Below are positions 23,401 to 36,195 of a DNA stretch of 64,000 bases, one piece after another. The stretch comes from Vandiemenella viatica (lineage: Eukaryota; Arthropoda; Insecta; Orthoptera; Morabidae): assembly GCA_031002005.1 (NCBI GenBank), contig JARYHS010009186.1:182802437-182866436 (forward strand). Reading direction: 5' to 3'. Within the stretch, counting starts at the first letter, position 1. Each line of letters starts with the position of its first letter. The notes under the pieces were generated by a model that made no database searches, was not told where the DNA came from, and saw nothing but the letters and a program-made list of their open reading frames with translations. The position numbers and the translations under genes were made by a program.

Positions 23401-25953
23401 TGTAACTACAAATTAGCGATTGATAGTGCGAATTGCCGAAATTGCTTATGACGATGTATCATGACCATCATTCAGTTGAATGGGCATTGCAAGGTATCAG
23501 CGGTAATCTTTCCATCCATTCAAGATATCATGAAAAATGTAAAAAAAAAGTGTAAGATGGCAACTTGTTTATTTGCCAGTGACGTATTCCCGAGTAGTAT
23601 TCAAATTTAAGAACCACAGGCAAAAATCAATGGCCTGTTGCTTCCAATATACCAGAAGTCCGCTTGGGAGTCTTACAAAATAGAAGAAGCCAGGTTCTTT
23701 TATTTTATTTTTTAAAAAAGGTTACTGCCAAATGTTGGTTGCGAATCCTTTAGGGCAACTTAAAGATAGTTGACGATCAATGGTAAAGAAACAGGCCTCT
23801 GTCTTTACATAATTTTTCTGGAATTCACCTGAGACAATTTCTTGTTATAATAGAAAATCCTGATATTGTGGGTCACAATGGAAACTGATCCATTATTTGT
23901 CCGACTCCTTGAGCAGTAACCAGATCGTATTCAGGCAATGAAAATAATTTTTTCAATGGTACTTCTATAGAAGAGCTCAAGAAGTAATCCATTTGGAATA
24001 TCGTAAAAATTCTAAATTTAGCGGGTAGAAACGGTAACTGAAATCGTGTCTCTCTCCCTTTCGATGAATAGCCAGTTCGCGTTTAGAAACACATTTTTTA
24101 GGGTAAACCATTCCCTCCGAATGTAAACTCAAGAGGTGACACTTTCAGCCAAACACCTTCTGTCGGGAATTCTCTACTGAAGAATATCAATGTATTGCAG
24201 CGTCGTAATCCTGTACCCTGCGTAAGACTATTAAGAAATAAAATCACTAGCGTTATTAATATGCAATTATACATTTTTCTGTGGCTTAACATCCCTTCAT
24301 AGGAATGACGTAACATAACGCAGGATGATAATTATGTGCATCTTCCTACAAATTTGAAATTTGCTTTGTGTTACTATTTTTGTGTAATTCGTAAGCTTTT
24401 AGCTGCAAAGTAGTATCTATGTGTTCAGTTATTTGACTATAAAAATCTATCACAACCGGTAATCAATATGGATGCTTCTGCGAGATGGAGGTTATTATGA
24501 TTTTTCGTCCAAAGCGTTATTGTAAGACCCCCGGCTATATTGCCTGAAATCGTACCACTTATTGTAACCCTTCGTACATTCCATGACTACATATTTTTAT
24601 GGGATACGTCTACCGGTCAACCTACATATGGCAAGTACGCTTTAGTTTCAGGCTGAAAATTTGTTGAAAAGATTAGAAAAATGTTACTGAATTCATATTT
24701 GTCGTTGAATCTTAAATGCTCAGATGGTGTTAATTATTTTGTTTCTTGTATGCCTATGAGTATTAAGGTTTAAGTAGAGATTTATACTTCCCTGGTAAAT
24801 TAAACTTGATAAAATAAATGCATTATTTGAGAATATTAATCAAAAACATCTCATAACAAGACAAATTGCCGGGCAATTCGGCTTTCAGAAAAATTCTTTC
24901 GGCTCGTATTAAATTTCATTTTATGACATACGAATTGATAAAGGTGCACGTTGGAAATAAGCACCAAACATTCATCATTTTACAATTTAATTGATGCATT
25001 CTCAGATTATATAAAAAGTACTGTAAAAAATATTTCAGTGGTTCAAACGATTTGTAGCAACTGAAAGCCATTTTAATCACTACCAGAAATGTAAATAATA
25101 TTTATTATATCAGAGAATTCAATACTACAGATTCCTTTTAAATTAGTGGCGTACGAGATTTTTTGCTGTAACACTACGTATCTCGCAGTATGGTGAAGGG
25201 AATTTTTACCCGTAATTGTCTTAAAAACATGATGAATCTGAGTAACAAATGATACAAATTTTTGTGATATATCTGCTTAGTTTCAAAAATTTAAATTATT
25301 TGGAAGGGGAAATAAACCATTTATCTTAAATAACTGTGTCAAACTATGGTGAAGTTTTCGAGATTCCAATGCTGGCAGGTATCTTTGATAAAACGATATA
25401 TTTATATATGTTTTAAGGTCGTCGCAGTGTAGAATCGATATTCTAAAATTAAATCTTCATGAAAATAATATCTTTTCTGTATATATTTTAATGACCTATG
25501 GTTTGATCTGGGCCTTTTTGTTGTTATTGGATAGTTGGTTGCAATATAGAGCAGATGTTTCAGCACCCCATAGTAGAAGCGATGACTGTAAAATAATTCG
25601 ACTAACTTCTTCTTTTAATAGTATTCTACACCTTTTAATGACATCTGCTTGTTGAAGCCGGTTTTGTCAAAACAGGAGGGATTCCTCTTTGGTCGAGAAA
25701 TTCATTGGCCGTGCATAGCGCATTGAACGCAAGCTATCTGTTGTAACGCAGTCCTTCATGTGCTTGCACAATATGTCTCGACGTCAAACACACAACTGCG
25801 GATCTCAACTGTCTCAAAACTACCTCATACCTGTCTCTCGTCTAACAGTCGTTACAGCATAGCTGGATGAGTTAAACTGAGCGACCTATTCGAACTCACA
25901 GAGGAGTGCTTCTTGTTTGATCTCTGCCCTCGAAAGTTTGGGAGCTGAAGTTA
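23401..25953. other. AT-rich stretch, no feature seen
   Basis: A 72-codon minus-strand frame at 24098-24316 has no motif I can identify. No RNA gene, splice-supported exon or transposon end was recognised. Confidence 0.4.
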
Positions 25954-26361
25954 AGGAGAGTTCATAAACCACGTAGCTCCATTTAGGCGTCCCGTGAACC
26001 CCCCTCCCCCCCTCCCCACGTAGCCCTACGTGGCTCTTGTCTCTAACCCTCCCCTCCCCCCACGTAGCATGTAGCTTTTTTCCCTTTTGATTCCAGAAGA
26101 CATTTTGTATTGTTTTCTCTTGTCAGACTTTATTGCTAAATTACATATGGAGATAATCAACTGAGGGAAATAAATATTCATATGCTGTTGTGTGTTCTGT
26201 CCCTCATTTTAACTGTGAAAAATGTTATGAAAGGAAAGCTACGTGGCCTGGCTCGGAACACCCCCCCCCCCCCCCCACGTAGCCCAGCGTAGCCTTTCAG
26301 CCAACCCCTCCTCCCCCCCCCCCCCCCCTGGACCGAGCCACGTGGTTTGTGCACGGTCCCT
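25954..26361. mobile_element. TA-flanked MITE with C-tracts and CACGTAG repeats, 408 bp
   Basis: Left end AGGAGAGTTCATAAACCACG and right-end complement AGGGACCGTGCACAAACCAC form an imperfect inverted repeat. It continues into 'CGTAGCTC'/'CGTGGCTCG' and is flanked by TA on both sides. AGGGACCGT ends are widespread in animal MITEs. Inside, 'cccccACGTAGC' and 'CTACGTGGC' recur in both orientations, and two C runs of 16 (26261-26276 and 26313-26328) occur. There is no coding capacity. A Tc1/mariner-type mobiliser is inferred only from the TA flank. Confidence 0.6.
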
Positions 26362-26426
26362 TAGCTGCTCAAAATGGTGACATACGAATGCTCGAAGCAG
26401 ATGCACTATACACAATGCTCTATAGT

Positions 26427-26480
26427 AGAGATTCCCAACAATTTTCGTACTACAACCTCTTGGGTCAAAAGAATTCTACC
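26427..26480 (+). mobile_element. Possible hAT terminal fragment
   Basis: 'agagattcccaacaattttcg..acaacctcttggg' resembles the CAGTGGTTCCCAACCTTTTT-type ends of several hAT families. There is no matching opposite end or duplication, so this is weak. Confidence 0.3.
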
Positions 26481-26550
26481 CGCCCCCTCCTCTTTTTCAC
26501 CGCAATTGTATTATTAATAATCTAACTCCCTATTTTTTAATACTAACATC

Positions 26551-26856
26551 GAGCGGTCTGGTGGCTCAGTGGTTAAGGAGTCTGACTTGAGATCGAAAGG
26601 TCCCCGATTCGAATCCACGTCTCGGCGGAGATTTTCGTAGGTTGTCAATTCGACCTTCACTTCTGGCACAGCTTGCTGTGTAATCTGAAGTACGCTAGAA
26701 CGCTTCCGTTGTTCGGATTTCACGTTGACTGTAGGTCCCCTTTAGTATTGCTGGGTTTGGTTAAGGCTGCTAAGGCGAGGGCGGACTGCGCAGTGAATAG
26801 GAACCCTGTCATCAGGTCATTACGACCTCACGGAATTATTATTGTTATAATGACAA
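26551..26856 (+). repeat. Full-length tRNA-derived SINE, C type, 306 bp
   Basis: The head has a textbook A box (TGGCTCAGTGG) and B box (GATTCGAATCC) separated by the usual distance. The body contains 'cacttctggcacagcttgctgtgtaatctgaagtacgct' and the end is an ATT/TGA-rich short repeat. The perfect 7-bp duplication TAACATC (26544-26550 and 26857-26863) brackets it. It is unrelated in its body to types A, B, D and E. A partial relative lies at 31309-31408. Confidence 0.85.
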
Positions 26857-26863
26857 TAACATC

Positions 26864-27255
26864 CACATGTCAGAGGAAACTCACTATGTATGTGATGTTA
26901 GAATAAAGGTTTTAGCTCTAACAGGTGGCGAAGGAGACATAGTAGTTGCGACGGTGTAGAGCTGGGGTACCGTTCACATGGACGGTGAAGCTATATGGCT
27001 CCCCCCCCCCCTTTCAGAGATGTCTTGCTGCCAACGTCAGGGGGGAGGGGTGAACCCCCTGTTCGGGAACCTATCCCTTATAGTAGCCTGCCAACAAGGC
27101 TTCCGGGCCGCGCTTTCAATGCGCGTCCCTATCCAATTCCCGACTAAGAATGACTGCTCGCTACGGCAGACCCTGACAATGACGAAGTTTCGATTTCCCC
27201 GTATGACTCCTCTGTCGGAGGAACTATTTCTATTACTGATGATTTGATATTAACA
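26864..27255. other. Spacer with C tract, unassigned
   Basis: GC-richer DNA with a run of 11 C at 27001. A plus-strand frame of 89 codons (26978-27247) has no recognisable motif and begins beside the C tract. Origin unknown. Confidence 0.35.
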
Positions 27256-27257
27256 TA

Positions 27258-28430
27258 CACTGATATGCCAGAGCATTATGATTACCTACCTAATACAGGT
27301 GATAGCAGTGTGATTTGACGAGGAATAACTGCTAGTCAGACACACACACACGGTGCATATACTATTAGTGAGAATGCTATCCGTGTTTAGAAATCTATCT
27401 GAATTTGACCTAGGGCAGCTTGTCATGGCCCGGCGGCTCGGCACGAACGTTTCGAAAACTGTACGATTTGTTGGGTGTTCGAAGAGTGTTGCGATGAGTG
27501 TCTTCAACAAGTGGTGAAACCAAGGTGAAACCACGTCCAAACGTGGAGGGGTTGAGTGGCCATCCCTCATTACTGATGTCGCACTTCGTAGGCTGGACAG
27601 ACTGGTTAAACAGGATAGGTGGTGAACTGGGGCGGAACTAACATCAGACTTTAATGCTGGGCAAATTACAAGTGTGTCTGAACACACAGTGCAAAGAACA
27701 CTCCTACCGACGGGCCTCCACCACCGACGACCCATGCATGTGACAATGTTAACACCACGACATCGGCAACTACAACTGAAATGGACACGTAACCATCGTC
27801 ACTGGACGTTGGTGCAGTGGCAGAGCGTCGCGTGGTCTGATGAATTCCGATACCTTCGTCATCATGCCGGCGGGAGGGCGCGAATCCGTCGTTTTCCAGG
27901 GGAACAGCTTCTTGACACCTATACTGCGATACGGCGGCGGCTCAATTATGCCCTCGGGAGCATTCACCTGTTCATCCATGGGTCCAGTGGAGCTCGTGCA
28001 TGGCACCATGACGGCCAATTAGTACAGTACTCTGGTTGCAGACCACATACACCCATTCATGATGACTATGTTTCCCACCGCCAGTTTCAACAAGATAATG
28101 CGCCACGTCATCAGGCCAGGAGTGTGACGAAGTGATTCAAGGAACCAAGAGGCGAGATTCAATTGATTTGCTGCCCCCCCCCCCACACACACACGCTAGA
28201 TCTGAACCCGATCGAACACGTCTGGATGTGATTGAACGCGGCGTCAGAGCTCATCGCTTTCTTCTCAGAATTTACAGCAATTTAGGTGACTTGTGTGTGC
28301 AGATGTGGTGCCAACTCCCTCCAGCGACCTACCAAGGCCTCATTGTTTCCATGCCAAGACGCGTCGCCGCTGTTATCCGTGCCAAAGGAGGACATTAGGG
28401 ACGTGGTCATAATGTTCCGACTGATCAGTG
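27258..28430 (+). mobile_element. Tc1-like DNA transposon, 1173 bp, inactive
   Basis: The ends share CACTGAT..GAACATTATGAC in inverted orientation (left CACTGATATGCCAGAGCATT, right complement CACTGATCAGTCGGAACATT). Both are flanked by TA, the Tc1/mariner target duplication. The body encodes one decayed transposase. Terminal repeats have diverged at several positions, so the copy is old. Confidence 0.85.
27374..28398 (+). pseudogene. Tc1-like transposase pseudogene
   Basis: Transposases of this family cut and paste Tc1 elements at TA sites. The frame begins with an N-terminal helix-turn-helix region (residues 1-50, LSEFDLGQLVMARRLG). It continues to the catalytic core with the first Asp in AWSDE (residue 156), the second in FQQDNAPRH (residue 241) and the acidic third site in DLNPIEHVW (about residue 281). 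TGA stops interrupt it at 27515, 27623 and 28133. A one-base loss just after the HVW motif (about 28226) shifts the remaining C-terminal part (DVIERGVRAH and beyond). An 11-C run at 28174-28184 replaces the usual WPPHSPD approach to the third site. It is not functional as it stands. The family call is firm from the motifs. Confidence 0.88.
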
Positions 28431-28432
28431 TA

Positions 28433-31308
28433 TGTCTGCGAAGCGTATGATTTGTGTTCTGAATTATATTTCTAATGTTTTATTTATGAGGCTGAGGTAG
28501 CATAGCATTCTCCTAGATCATTGCTGACGAGAAACTATGTAGAAAACGGTATCAGGTTGGCCGGTACGCCTGGATTTGGAAATGGACCCGTTATTCTTCA
28601 CCAATCCAGTGTTGTGACGTTTAAACGCGAGCAGCCACACTGGCGCATATGAGAGGTTAAAATATTTTGGATCTAGATTACTAAAATCATTTAAATATAA
28701 AATATTTGTATTAATCAGTACCAAATAATAGTAATTTAATACAGAAAATTGCAATGGCATCAGAAATAACAACAATGAAATTAAAGTAATGAGCCAAAAA
28801 GTTATAGTACAGCCATAATTAATCACTGATAGGGAGCGGGGGAGGGGAATGCAATGTTTGAATTAATAGCGGAAGAAAATAAAATTATTTATCTAAATAT
28901 TCTAGACTATAAACCATGTTTTCATAGATTACCCATGTGTCTTAATGTTATTGTTTCCCCACAGTACATTACAATACAATACTGATAAATACGACACAAG
29001 TTTAGTACCATTTGATTAGTATACGGAATAAATTAATATTCAACCTGAAGTTGGAATTAAATTTAGAAAAATAAAATGTGAAATGCTTGATAGAACGTTT
29101 GCTATTTAATAATACAACAAATGACAATTTTAACGCAGTAACTGGCAGTGAGTTTTCCTAAATGTGTATATATCTTTTCCTCAAGATACCTAAGAATGTC
29201 TCTTTAAATCAGACCTCTTGTCATTAATGCAAAATATGATGTCATCTAGGTGTTTGCGTTGAAGATTAGTGTGTAAATTACCATGCACTCATCAGTCTTG
29301 AGATTTTAAGAACGCATTAGAAAACCACTGTGAAATTTCTTAATTTGCTATCTGGAAATCAATGAAAATACCAATAATCAAACTACATATAAATCTGATA
29401 AGCTCGAAAAAGTGAGAAGTAACCGTCAAATAAGTGATTTCGTGAAGACTCGATCATTATTACGATGCATATTCTCTCGTTCGCAATATGTTGTCACAGG
29501 AACGACTAAATAAACAAGAGAAAACTGTAACGTACACATAGTTAATTTTTAAAAAAGAGACTCTCCACTGGTGTAATATGGAAAGGGGATAAGTTTTGTC
29601 ACTTTTAGAATAAAAGACAATATTATCATAATTTAAGGACTTTCAGATTTTGCATCTAAGTAAATAAACCTGAAATTCGTGAAGTATAGATTACAGAAAA
29701 GTTTCAAACACGTTTAATTCTGAAATTGAAGTCCTGTATCCTGTATATATTTCCTGAATAATTCCTCAGTTGGAAACATCAATGAAAGTGAACTGTCTTA
29801 TTTATTGAAGCGGAGAATCTGAAGAATATAAAAGAGTCGAAAATGTAATTCGTGTTAACTAAGTGCAATTTATTCATTAGAAACAATCAAAACTGTAGAT
29901 TCGAAGCGCATTTAAATACTGTAAAGACAGCTCGAAGCTTCAAAATTCTAACACAGCAATCAAAATTTTATAGAATGTCTAGTTATCCAACAAGGCTTGT
30001 AAAAATTATGTTTTTTTTTTTTTTTTAATGCTACAGATTCCGACACAATTCTAATGACCTTTATTTTATTTCTAACAGCGAACAATAATACATTCAGTAA
30101 TCTCAAGGATTATTTCAACTGTATCAGAAATACATATCTGTAAATTGCGAAATAAAATCTTGGCCTGAATTTTATGTGAATTGGGTGTTCACTTAGGGTA
30201 CCAATATAAAAGAAGTTATACCAAATGTCATACGACAGTACTACTATTGACTCCTTGAGACCTCAAATTTTTGTAACTTGACATTTCCTGCTACTATAGT
30301 TCCTCAATACAGTTTGCTTTGTGGTGGGGGAGGATCTATAACACCGTCTTCTCTAATCTATTACACACAGAAAAAATTACACATGGTCATCAACATCAGT
30401 GAACGGTGTAACGTTGACCTTAACACAATTAGATAAACGACAGTCAGTTAATTCGCGCATATTAATTCCTTACTGAAAGGCATTAATATCTGCGGCTACT
30501 GTGATCTTTAATTACAACCACGTCGACGAGATTAATTTCGAAACTCCCAAAAAACCAGGATGCATGCCGTTTGTTTGTGTTAAAGTGCTTATGATGCACC
30601 AATTTGTCTGCGATACAATGCGTCAAAATGAGCCAAAATGCCATTGGCGAGAGTCACTAAGCTGTCCATATTTATGTGCAACTTTGCTCTGGCAGATCAC
30701 ATAAAAAATTGATATGACGCACAGTACGCACGAATTTGGTACCTTTTTTCAATTATGAGCGATGTTATTAAGTAAACGCGGTGGTATTATTGCGACGAAT
30801 TGCCTCCTCAAATGTGAATTTTAATTAAATATTGTTGGCGATGTAAAATTAAGTTTTCTTTAAAATAAAATTTCAGGAATCCTGAATGATTACTTTAATA
30901 TCTTTATAATCGCGATTTCGAACTTCAATATGTAACACAAACATTTACTATGCTGATATTTGACACTTCTTTCTAAACGTCATGTGGACATTATTTTTGT
31001 GTGTCACGAAATTATATATCAAATATAAACGGTAGAAGGCTCAAAATAAAAGTCTGCAAGTCCAACACACCTCTCTGAAGTGAAGCATTATTAATTTATT
31101 GCTAAAAGAACAGATTACTATGGTCATGATTCTGCATTGGATTAGGAGTCCTTCAAAATACTTATCCATTGATACGATACAGCGATGCTGTATTGTACTA
31201 ATTTGGTGATATGTTCTATAGATGAAAGTATCGTCTTCAAATTTATGAGAATTAATACTCAAGTATTTTAGTAGCACACCCACAGTAATTGATTCACTTA
31301 ACATTTAC
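28433..31308. other. AT-rich stretch, no feature seen
   Basis: Nearly 2.9 kb without a coding frame of interest or a recognisable repeat end. A T run lies at about 30011-30025. Confidence 0.45.
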
Positions 31309-31408
31309 TCCGATTCGAATCCACGTCTCGGCGCAGATTTTCGTAGGTTGTCAATTCGTCCTTCACTTCTGGCACAGCTGGCTGTGTAATCTGAAGTACG
31401 CTACAACG
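31309..31408 (+). repeat. C-type SINE fragment
   Basis: It begins at the B box (CGATTCGAATCCACGTCTCGG) and follows the 26551 copy closely through 'cacttctggcacagctggctgtgtaatctgaagtacgctacaacg'. It lacks the head and the 3' half. Confidence 0.8.
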
Positions 31409-32284
31409 ACCAGTGATATCATTAGAAGAGGTTATGTAAACAATTTAATAACTAAGCAACTGCTACCAAATTAATTTTCATAAACATTCACTGAGTTTGC
31501 TTTTCGTAGAATTTCGTTGTTAAAATTATATCGACAAACTTTAAGGCTGAAAAAACGTGGAACTGCTTTTCAGTAACATGTTACTAATGAAAACAACATA
31601 AAAAACATTCAAAAATTTGAATTACTCATGGTCTCTGCTGTAACAACGAATGCCAGCTCTCATTTCGGCATGGGTTAAATTTCAATTTAGCTAAATGTTG
31701 TTGCTTGACCAAAGTTTATACATTACGATTTATTTACTTTTTCCATATTTTACTGACAACTTTCCTTAATAGTCTTTTTTAATGTTCGCTGTACCTGAGT
31801 TATTAGGTTGTTTAAAGCGGAAATCAGACCAAATATGTTACCGCATCGAGTACTCTGGTAATTAATTTCTTCGCAGTTGCTCAACTGTTTAATAATCTGG
31901 CATTTGCATTAAGTTCTCTGGCCGTTATACATTATGAATGGCCAGCCTCAATAAAAACAGCGTGATGCTTTCAGATTTTGGAGAGTGAACTTTAAGGTTC
32001 GAATATAAGTCAAGTTTGTATTTTAGCAAGTTCGGGTCTATGGCCTTTGCAAACAATTGTACGATAGCGCGATCATCCCCGTCCGTGTTTAATACCAACG
32101 TCTATTAATACTTCTGAGTCCTTCAAGCTCAAGAGATTTTATTCATCCTAAGGTTAAGTTCGTATTTGTTCAGATCAGGTCACCTATCATAATCTTTGAT
32201 CTGAAAAACTGGAACTATTCTAGACCAGTGACGATACAGTCTTACACTAGTCATGTAATAAGTTTGTAAACTCAACGTATAATT
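31409..32284. other. AT-rich stretch with a Helitron-body fragment
   Basis: At 31848-31895 'gagtactctggtaattaatttcttcgcagttgctcaactg' matches the body of the 8669-11769 Helitron (copies at about 8703 and 10810). Otherwise nothing was recognised. Confidence 0.45.
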
Positions 32285-32345
32285 TCAAAATAGGTTCATC
32301 GCTGACGATGCCTCGATGAAAGGCGAAAAACGTACGGTATTAAAG
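32285..32345 (+). ncRNA. Hammerhead-like ribozyme core (candidate)
   Basis: CTGACGA (32302-32308) is followed by a four-pair stem GCCT/AGGC (32310-32313 with 32321-32324) and then GAAA (32325-32328). This is the order of the conserved hammerhead core (CUGANGA, stem II, GAAA). A GTA that could serve as cleavage triplet lies at about 32337-32339. Flanking ACG/CGT can also pair, so a plain hairpin motif of a retroelement end is an alternative. Such cores are known in Penelope-like elements. No Penelope coding sequence is nearby. Activity is untested. Confidence 0.35.
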
Positions 32346-35300
32346 CATACAAAAACAATTACATTGGCGTTATTTTATCATTTAATTTACTGAGAAAATG
32401 CGGAAAAATGGCCTACAACAACATTATATTGATTGTTATGTTTTTCGTGACTGAAAATTCACTATTACAAAGGTACGTCGTACAAAATGGCAGTAGAAAT
32501 ATTATTTCTGCTTTGCTAGCCTTTTAGTTCAGCCCAAAAATGTAATTCCCACACAAACACGGTTTTTCCTAAAATATAGTTTGGCGATAGTAATGTTTGC
32601 GTTATCTTTTTGCATTTATCTAAGTGATTACCTTAGTCAACAGACTACCACTCACACTCCTTGAAGCAACCTAGCATATAATAATTGCGAATTACTGTCC
32701 TACAGTCATGAACATACCCAATACTCAGTCACAGGCGCAATAAACGATTTCCTGGAGGAAAACAAAACTAGTATACAATGTTTAACTTAATCCAGAACGC
32801 GTGATGACAAACGTAATGTAATTAATTTTAATTCTGAAACTTATTTTGGAATATTTCGTTTCTTTCGGATCTACTTTATGGTGAATGTCATGGTATATTT
32901 AAAACATAATTGTGTTCTATTATAAAAAGATATCCAATTGTAATACTTTAATATAATATGTATACTGTCTGGCAGTAACTTGTATTTACTTAAATGATCA
33001 CTCTATTTTAACGTATTTATACATGTATAAGGGTGCAGATTAGAAACGCGTAAGTATAAAATATCATAATGATTAGAATGTCTCAAAGTTTCCAAAGACC
33101 ATGCACAAAAAAGTTGGTCTGAAGTTATTACTTTCGTCACAAAATTTACCATTTTCGATTCACAAGTTTTCTTATATTTGAAAGTATTTATTTTGTATAA
33201 ATTCACATACAATTGTTCAATAGTTTAGGCAGCCACACCTTTCGTGAGTATTTCGCTTGAGTGATTAAAAAAATAAAAAGCTGTGAAGGATATCCTATAT
33301 CGAGGCATTCCCTAACTAGAAATAATTACATATTTATGTTGTACGCACAGCTAATAAATGAGAAACGTATGTAAAGAGGAGAATTACACGCATATCTTAC
33401 AACATTCACTGCCATGTAGCCACTCGTGAAGTTCTTTTCTTTGAAGCATCCCGTAATTATTTGCTAATGTGCTACAAAGAAAAACTCCAAGATAAACACT
33501 ACACTCTAAAATAGCAGAGAATCAGCTAAATGCCTCAGGAACATGTTTATAGTGTCTTGAAGATTACAAAAAGAACATGAACTTCAATAAAAAAAAATCA
33601 TTTCCTGTGAGATGACTAGAATAATAAAGTCTTATCCACAATAAGCGAGACACGAAACCACGAAAGAGCAAGAAATTTCAAAGAAAATCTTTGTAGAGAA
33701 TGAAAGAAACTAAAGACAGTGTTATCAGTTTTAACTAGTTTTTGTGCAGCGTCAACTAAGTACACTGTAAGTGAACTGTAAAAATCTGGAACAACCTTTT
33801 CGCCATCATGTTTTTTTTTCTGTGAATACATAAATAGAACTTACTTTCACAATATTACAGTGAAGCCATTAAGTAATTTTTGTTTTTACAAAAATCCGTT
33901 GCAGTGATTTGGGATACGCTGCCTTCAAAAATCGGTTTGAATAAAGCTTTTAATCCTTGCTTTTCCAAGAGGTTTTAGCAGTTCTCAGGGAATCTCTTGT
34001 AATCCTTGCCTTGTTGGTGAATATCTCAGAAGTTATTCGAATTTCTGTCTTTAAAACCGAATTTCCTTAGTCGCCATTGCCAACAAGTTCCCGTTTTTTA
34101 ATTGCAACGTTAAGCGGAGATATCATGTGATGTCATTACTCAACGTATTACTTCAAGACAACCACCATCTTAATATACTTATTCATTTTTTCCTTCATAA
34201 AGTATTCAGTCAGCCTCTTCCATATTAATAGGTTGAATTTTAATATTCTTCTCAATTTAATTTACCATCTTCTGCAAAAATTTTGAAACGTATCTATCTC
34301 CTTTTTTTATTTTTTATTTTCAATTCTCCTGTTTTAGAATCCCACAAATTTGCATTTTTTTTTCCTATATGATGATTATATTTGTGTGTTATTACAATGA
34401 TTACAGCATTTTTTCTTGATTCAAAGTTTTCCTTTTGAATTAGATTGTTCATTCATGTCATCAAACTATTTTTTACTTTTCACTTAAATTTATGAACGCT
34501 GCATCTGCAGTATCTATATGTTCTTGTTTCTTTCGATGTACTATGTATTATCCATTGGTACCATACATCTTTGGGCCTACTCACTATTTATTCTTGTATA
34601 AGCCTTGCACTAAAAATTTGCTTTCGCTTTTTAATTATCAGTTAGATAAGTAGCAGGTACATTACGTTTTATTTATATTTTTATATAGTGTTTTTTCAGT
34701 TGTAGCTTATATTTTCACAGATTAATTAAACTCCTAAGTTCCATTGCTAATTTCTTTTCATCTGTACAAATATTCCAGTCATATTTTATGCGTTTTCTTC
34801 ACATTCTATAGTTCTGTACATTTTGCCCATGTTTCTACTCTATTAATTAGCTGTTCAATCTTCTCACGTATTTCTTCAAGTGTTTTGTGTATTTTTATAT
34901 GCTGATTTGCGTTTGCTGTATTGGTATAGGCTATTTTCTATTGCAATCAATATATTTCCACTACTTTATTTCTCATAGTGGCTGGTCCTTGTTAATTTAC
35001 GACTGTCACTCTTTCAGTTCTTTTGTAATGAAGATTGTTGATTGCTGCGTAGAAGAAAAAACATTGCTGATCATTCCTAACATATATCAAAGTGAACTAG
35101 TTTCTCTCCCTTTTCAGGAATTCCAACTTACCGTCCTCACTGATAATATCAATATTCGACTCTCCGACTCTGATAGTCTTTTTCTGCAATTACTTACTAA
35201 TGATTCCTTCCCTTTAGCTTCCTTCCTTCATCAAGCCAATGCAGAAAAATAAAATCTTTGGCATTTTCCCAACACGGACCAATTTCTGTAGATTCTTGCA

Positions 35301-35987
35301 ATGATCACCTATGCTTTAACCTCTATGGTTTCTTAGAACTATCAGCATTAAGAAATTTATCACTCTGCTTACTTTACACGAGAGCTTTCAGTTTGCAATG
35401 TTCAAGTTGGCGGGATATATTCGACTCTTGGGGCGGGCTTTGAAATTCACTAGTATTTTTCCATGATTATATAAATCAGTTCCAGTAGACTGTTAAAGCC
35501 ATTAGCGACTTATCTTCCATTTGCTTCGTAATAGTTAGCTAAGAGCGGGGTATTAAACTTCTACTCTTAATTATGACCAGTTAGGATATGCACAAACTGC
35601 AGAACTAACTCTCCAATCGCCTTTGCGAACTCAACCGCTCCTAGTATTCTACTCTATCCCTAGTATTTCTAGCTGTTAGATGCTGGATGAATTTTATTTG
35701 AATAGAAGTGGTATATCTCCGTAATGGAATAGATACCACCAGTAACATCTCCAGTCGTTTTTATTAAGATAGATATTTAGCCATTTGTCGTAACCCACAT
35801 CAATCTCTCACTCGTCTTTCTTTCATCCAAAATCACCATCTTTAAAGACGTACTTAATATTCATCTACAAAATATAACATACTCATATGTTATAGTTAAA
35901 ATTAAGCAAACATCTAAGTTATAGGTGGGAATACTTAGGACCTTATGATTTCTCACGGTCGAAAAAATATTATTGAACCTGACACAA
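32346..35987. other. AT-rich stretch, no feature seen
   Basis: Contains a 121-codon plus frame at 34887-35252. The protein is rich in Phe, Ile, Leu and Ser as expected from T-rich DNA and shows no domain. No gene call is justified. Confidence 0.45.
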
Positions 35988-36195
35988 ACTGGTGAGTGTG
36001 ATGTCAATGCTTGATCCTGGTAATCAAGAGCACGAACGTTTGATCCCCTGACCCACCATCCAAATTTTAGCTATCCATGGTTTCACAAAGCATTCCACGT
36101 AAATTCAGGGATAGCGAAATTCATTCTTGTAACCAATTTTGTTCGGATCTAATGACCTCAACGTCAATGAGCCGAAAGGCGCTCACCAAACAACT
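35988..36195 (+). repeat. Degenerate SINE copy (B type)
   Basis: The B-box relic 'cgaacgtttgatcccctgacccacc' is followed by 'ctatccatggtttcacaaagcattccacgtaaattcaggga' and 'tctaatgacctcaacgtcaatgagccg', all diverged versions of the B-type body and 3' end. Confidence 0.6.

Noticed and set aside
26551..26620. Possible tRNA gene (textbook A and B boxes)
   Set aside because: Bounded by a 7-bp duplication that encloses a 306-bp unit; SINE head, not a tRNA gene.
27286..27735. 149-codon minus frame opposite the Tc1 transposase
   Set aside because: Shadow of the transposase on the other strand.
34887..35252. 121-codon plus frame
   Set aside because: T-rich composition, no motif, no start or splice context; expected by chance in such DNA.
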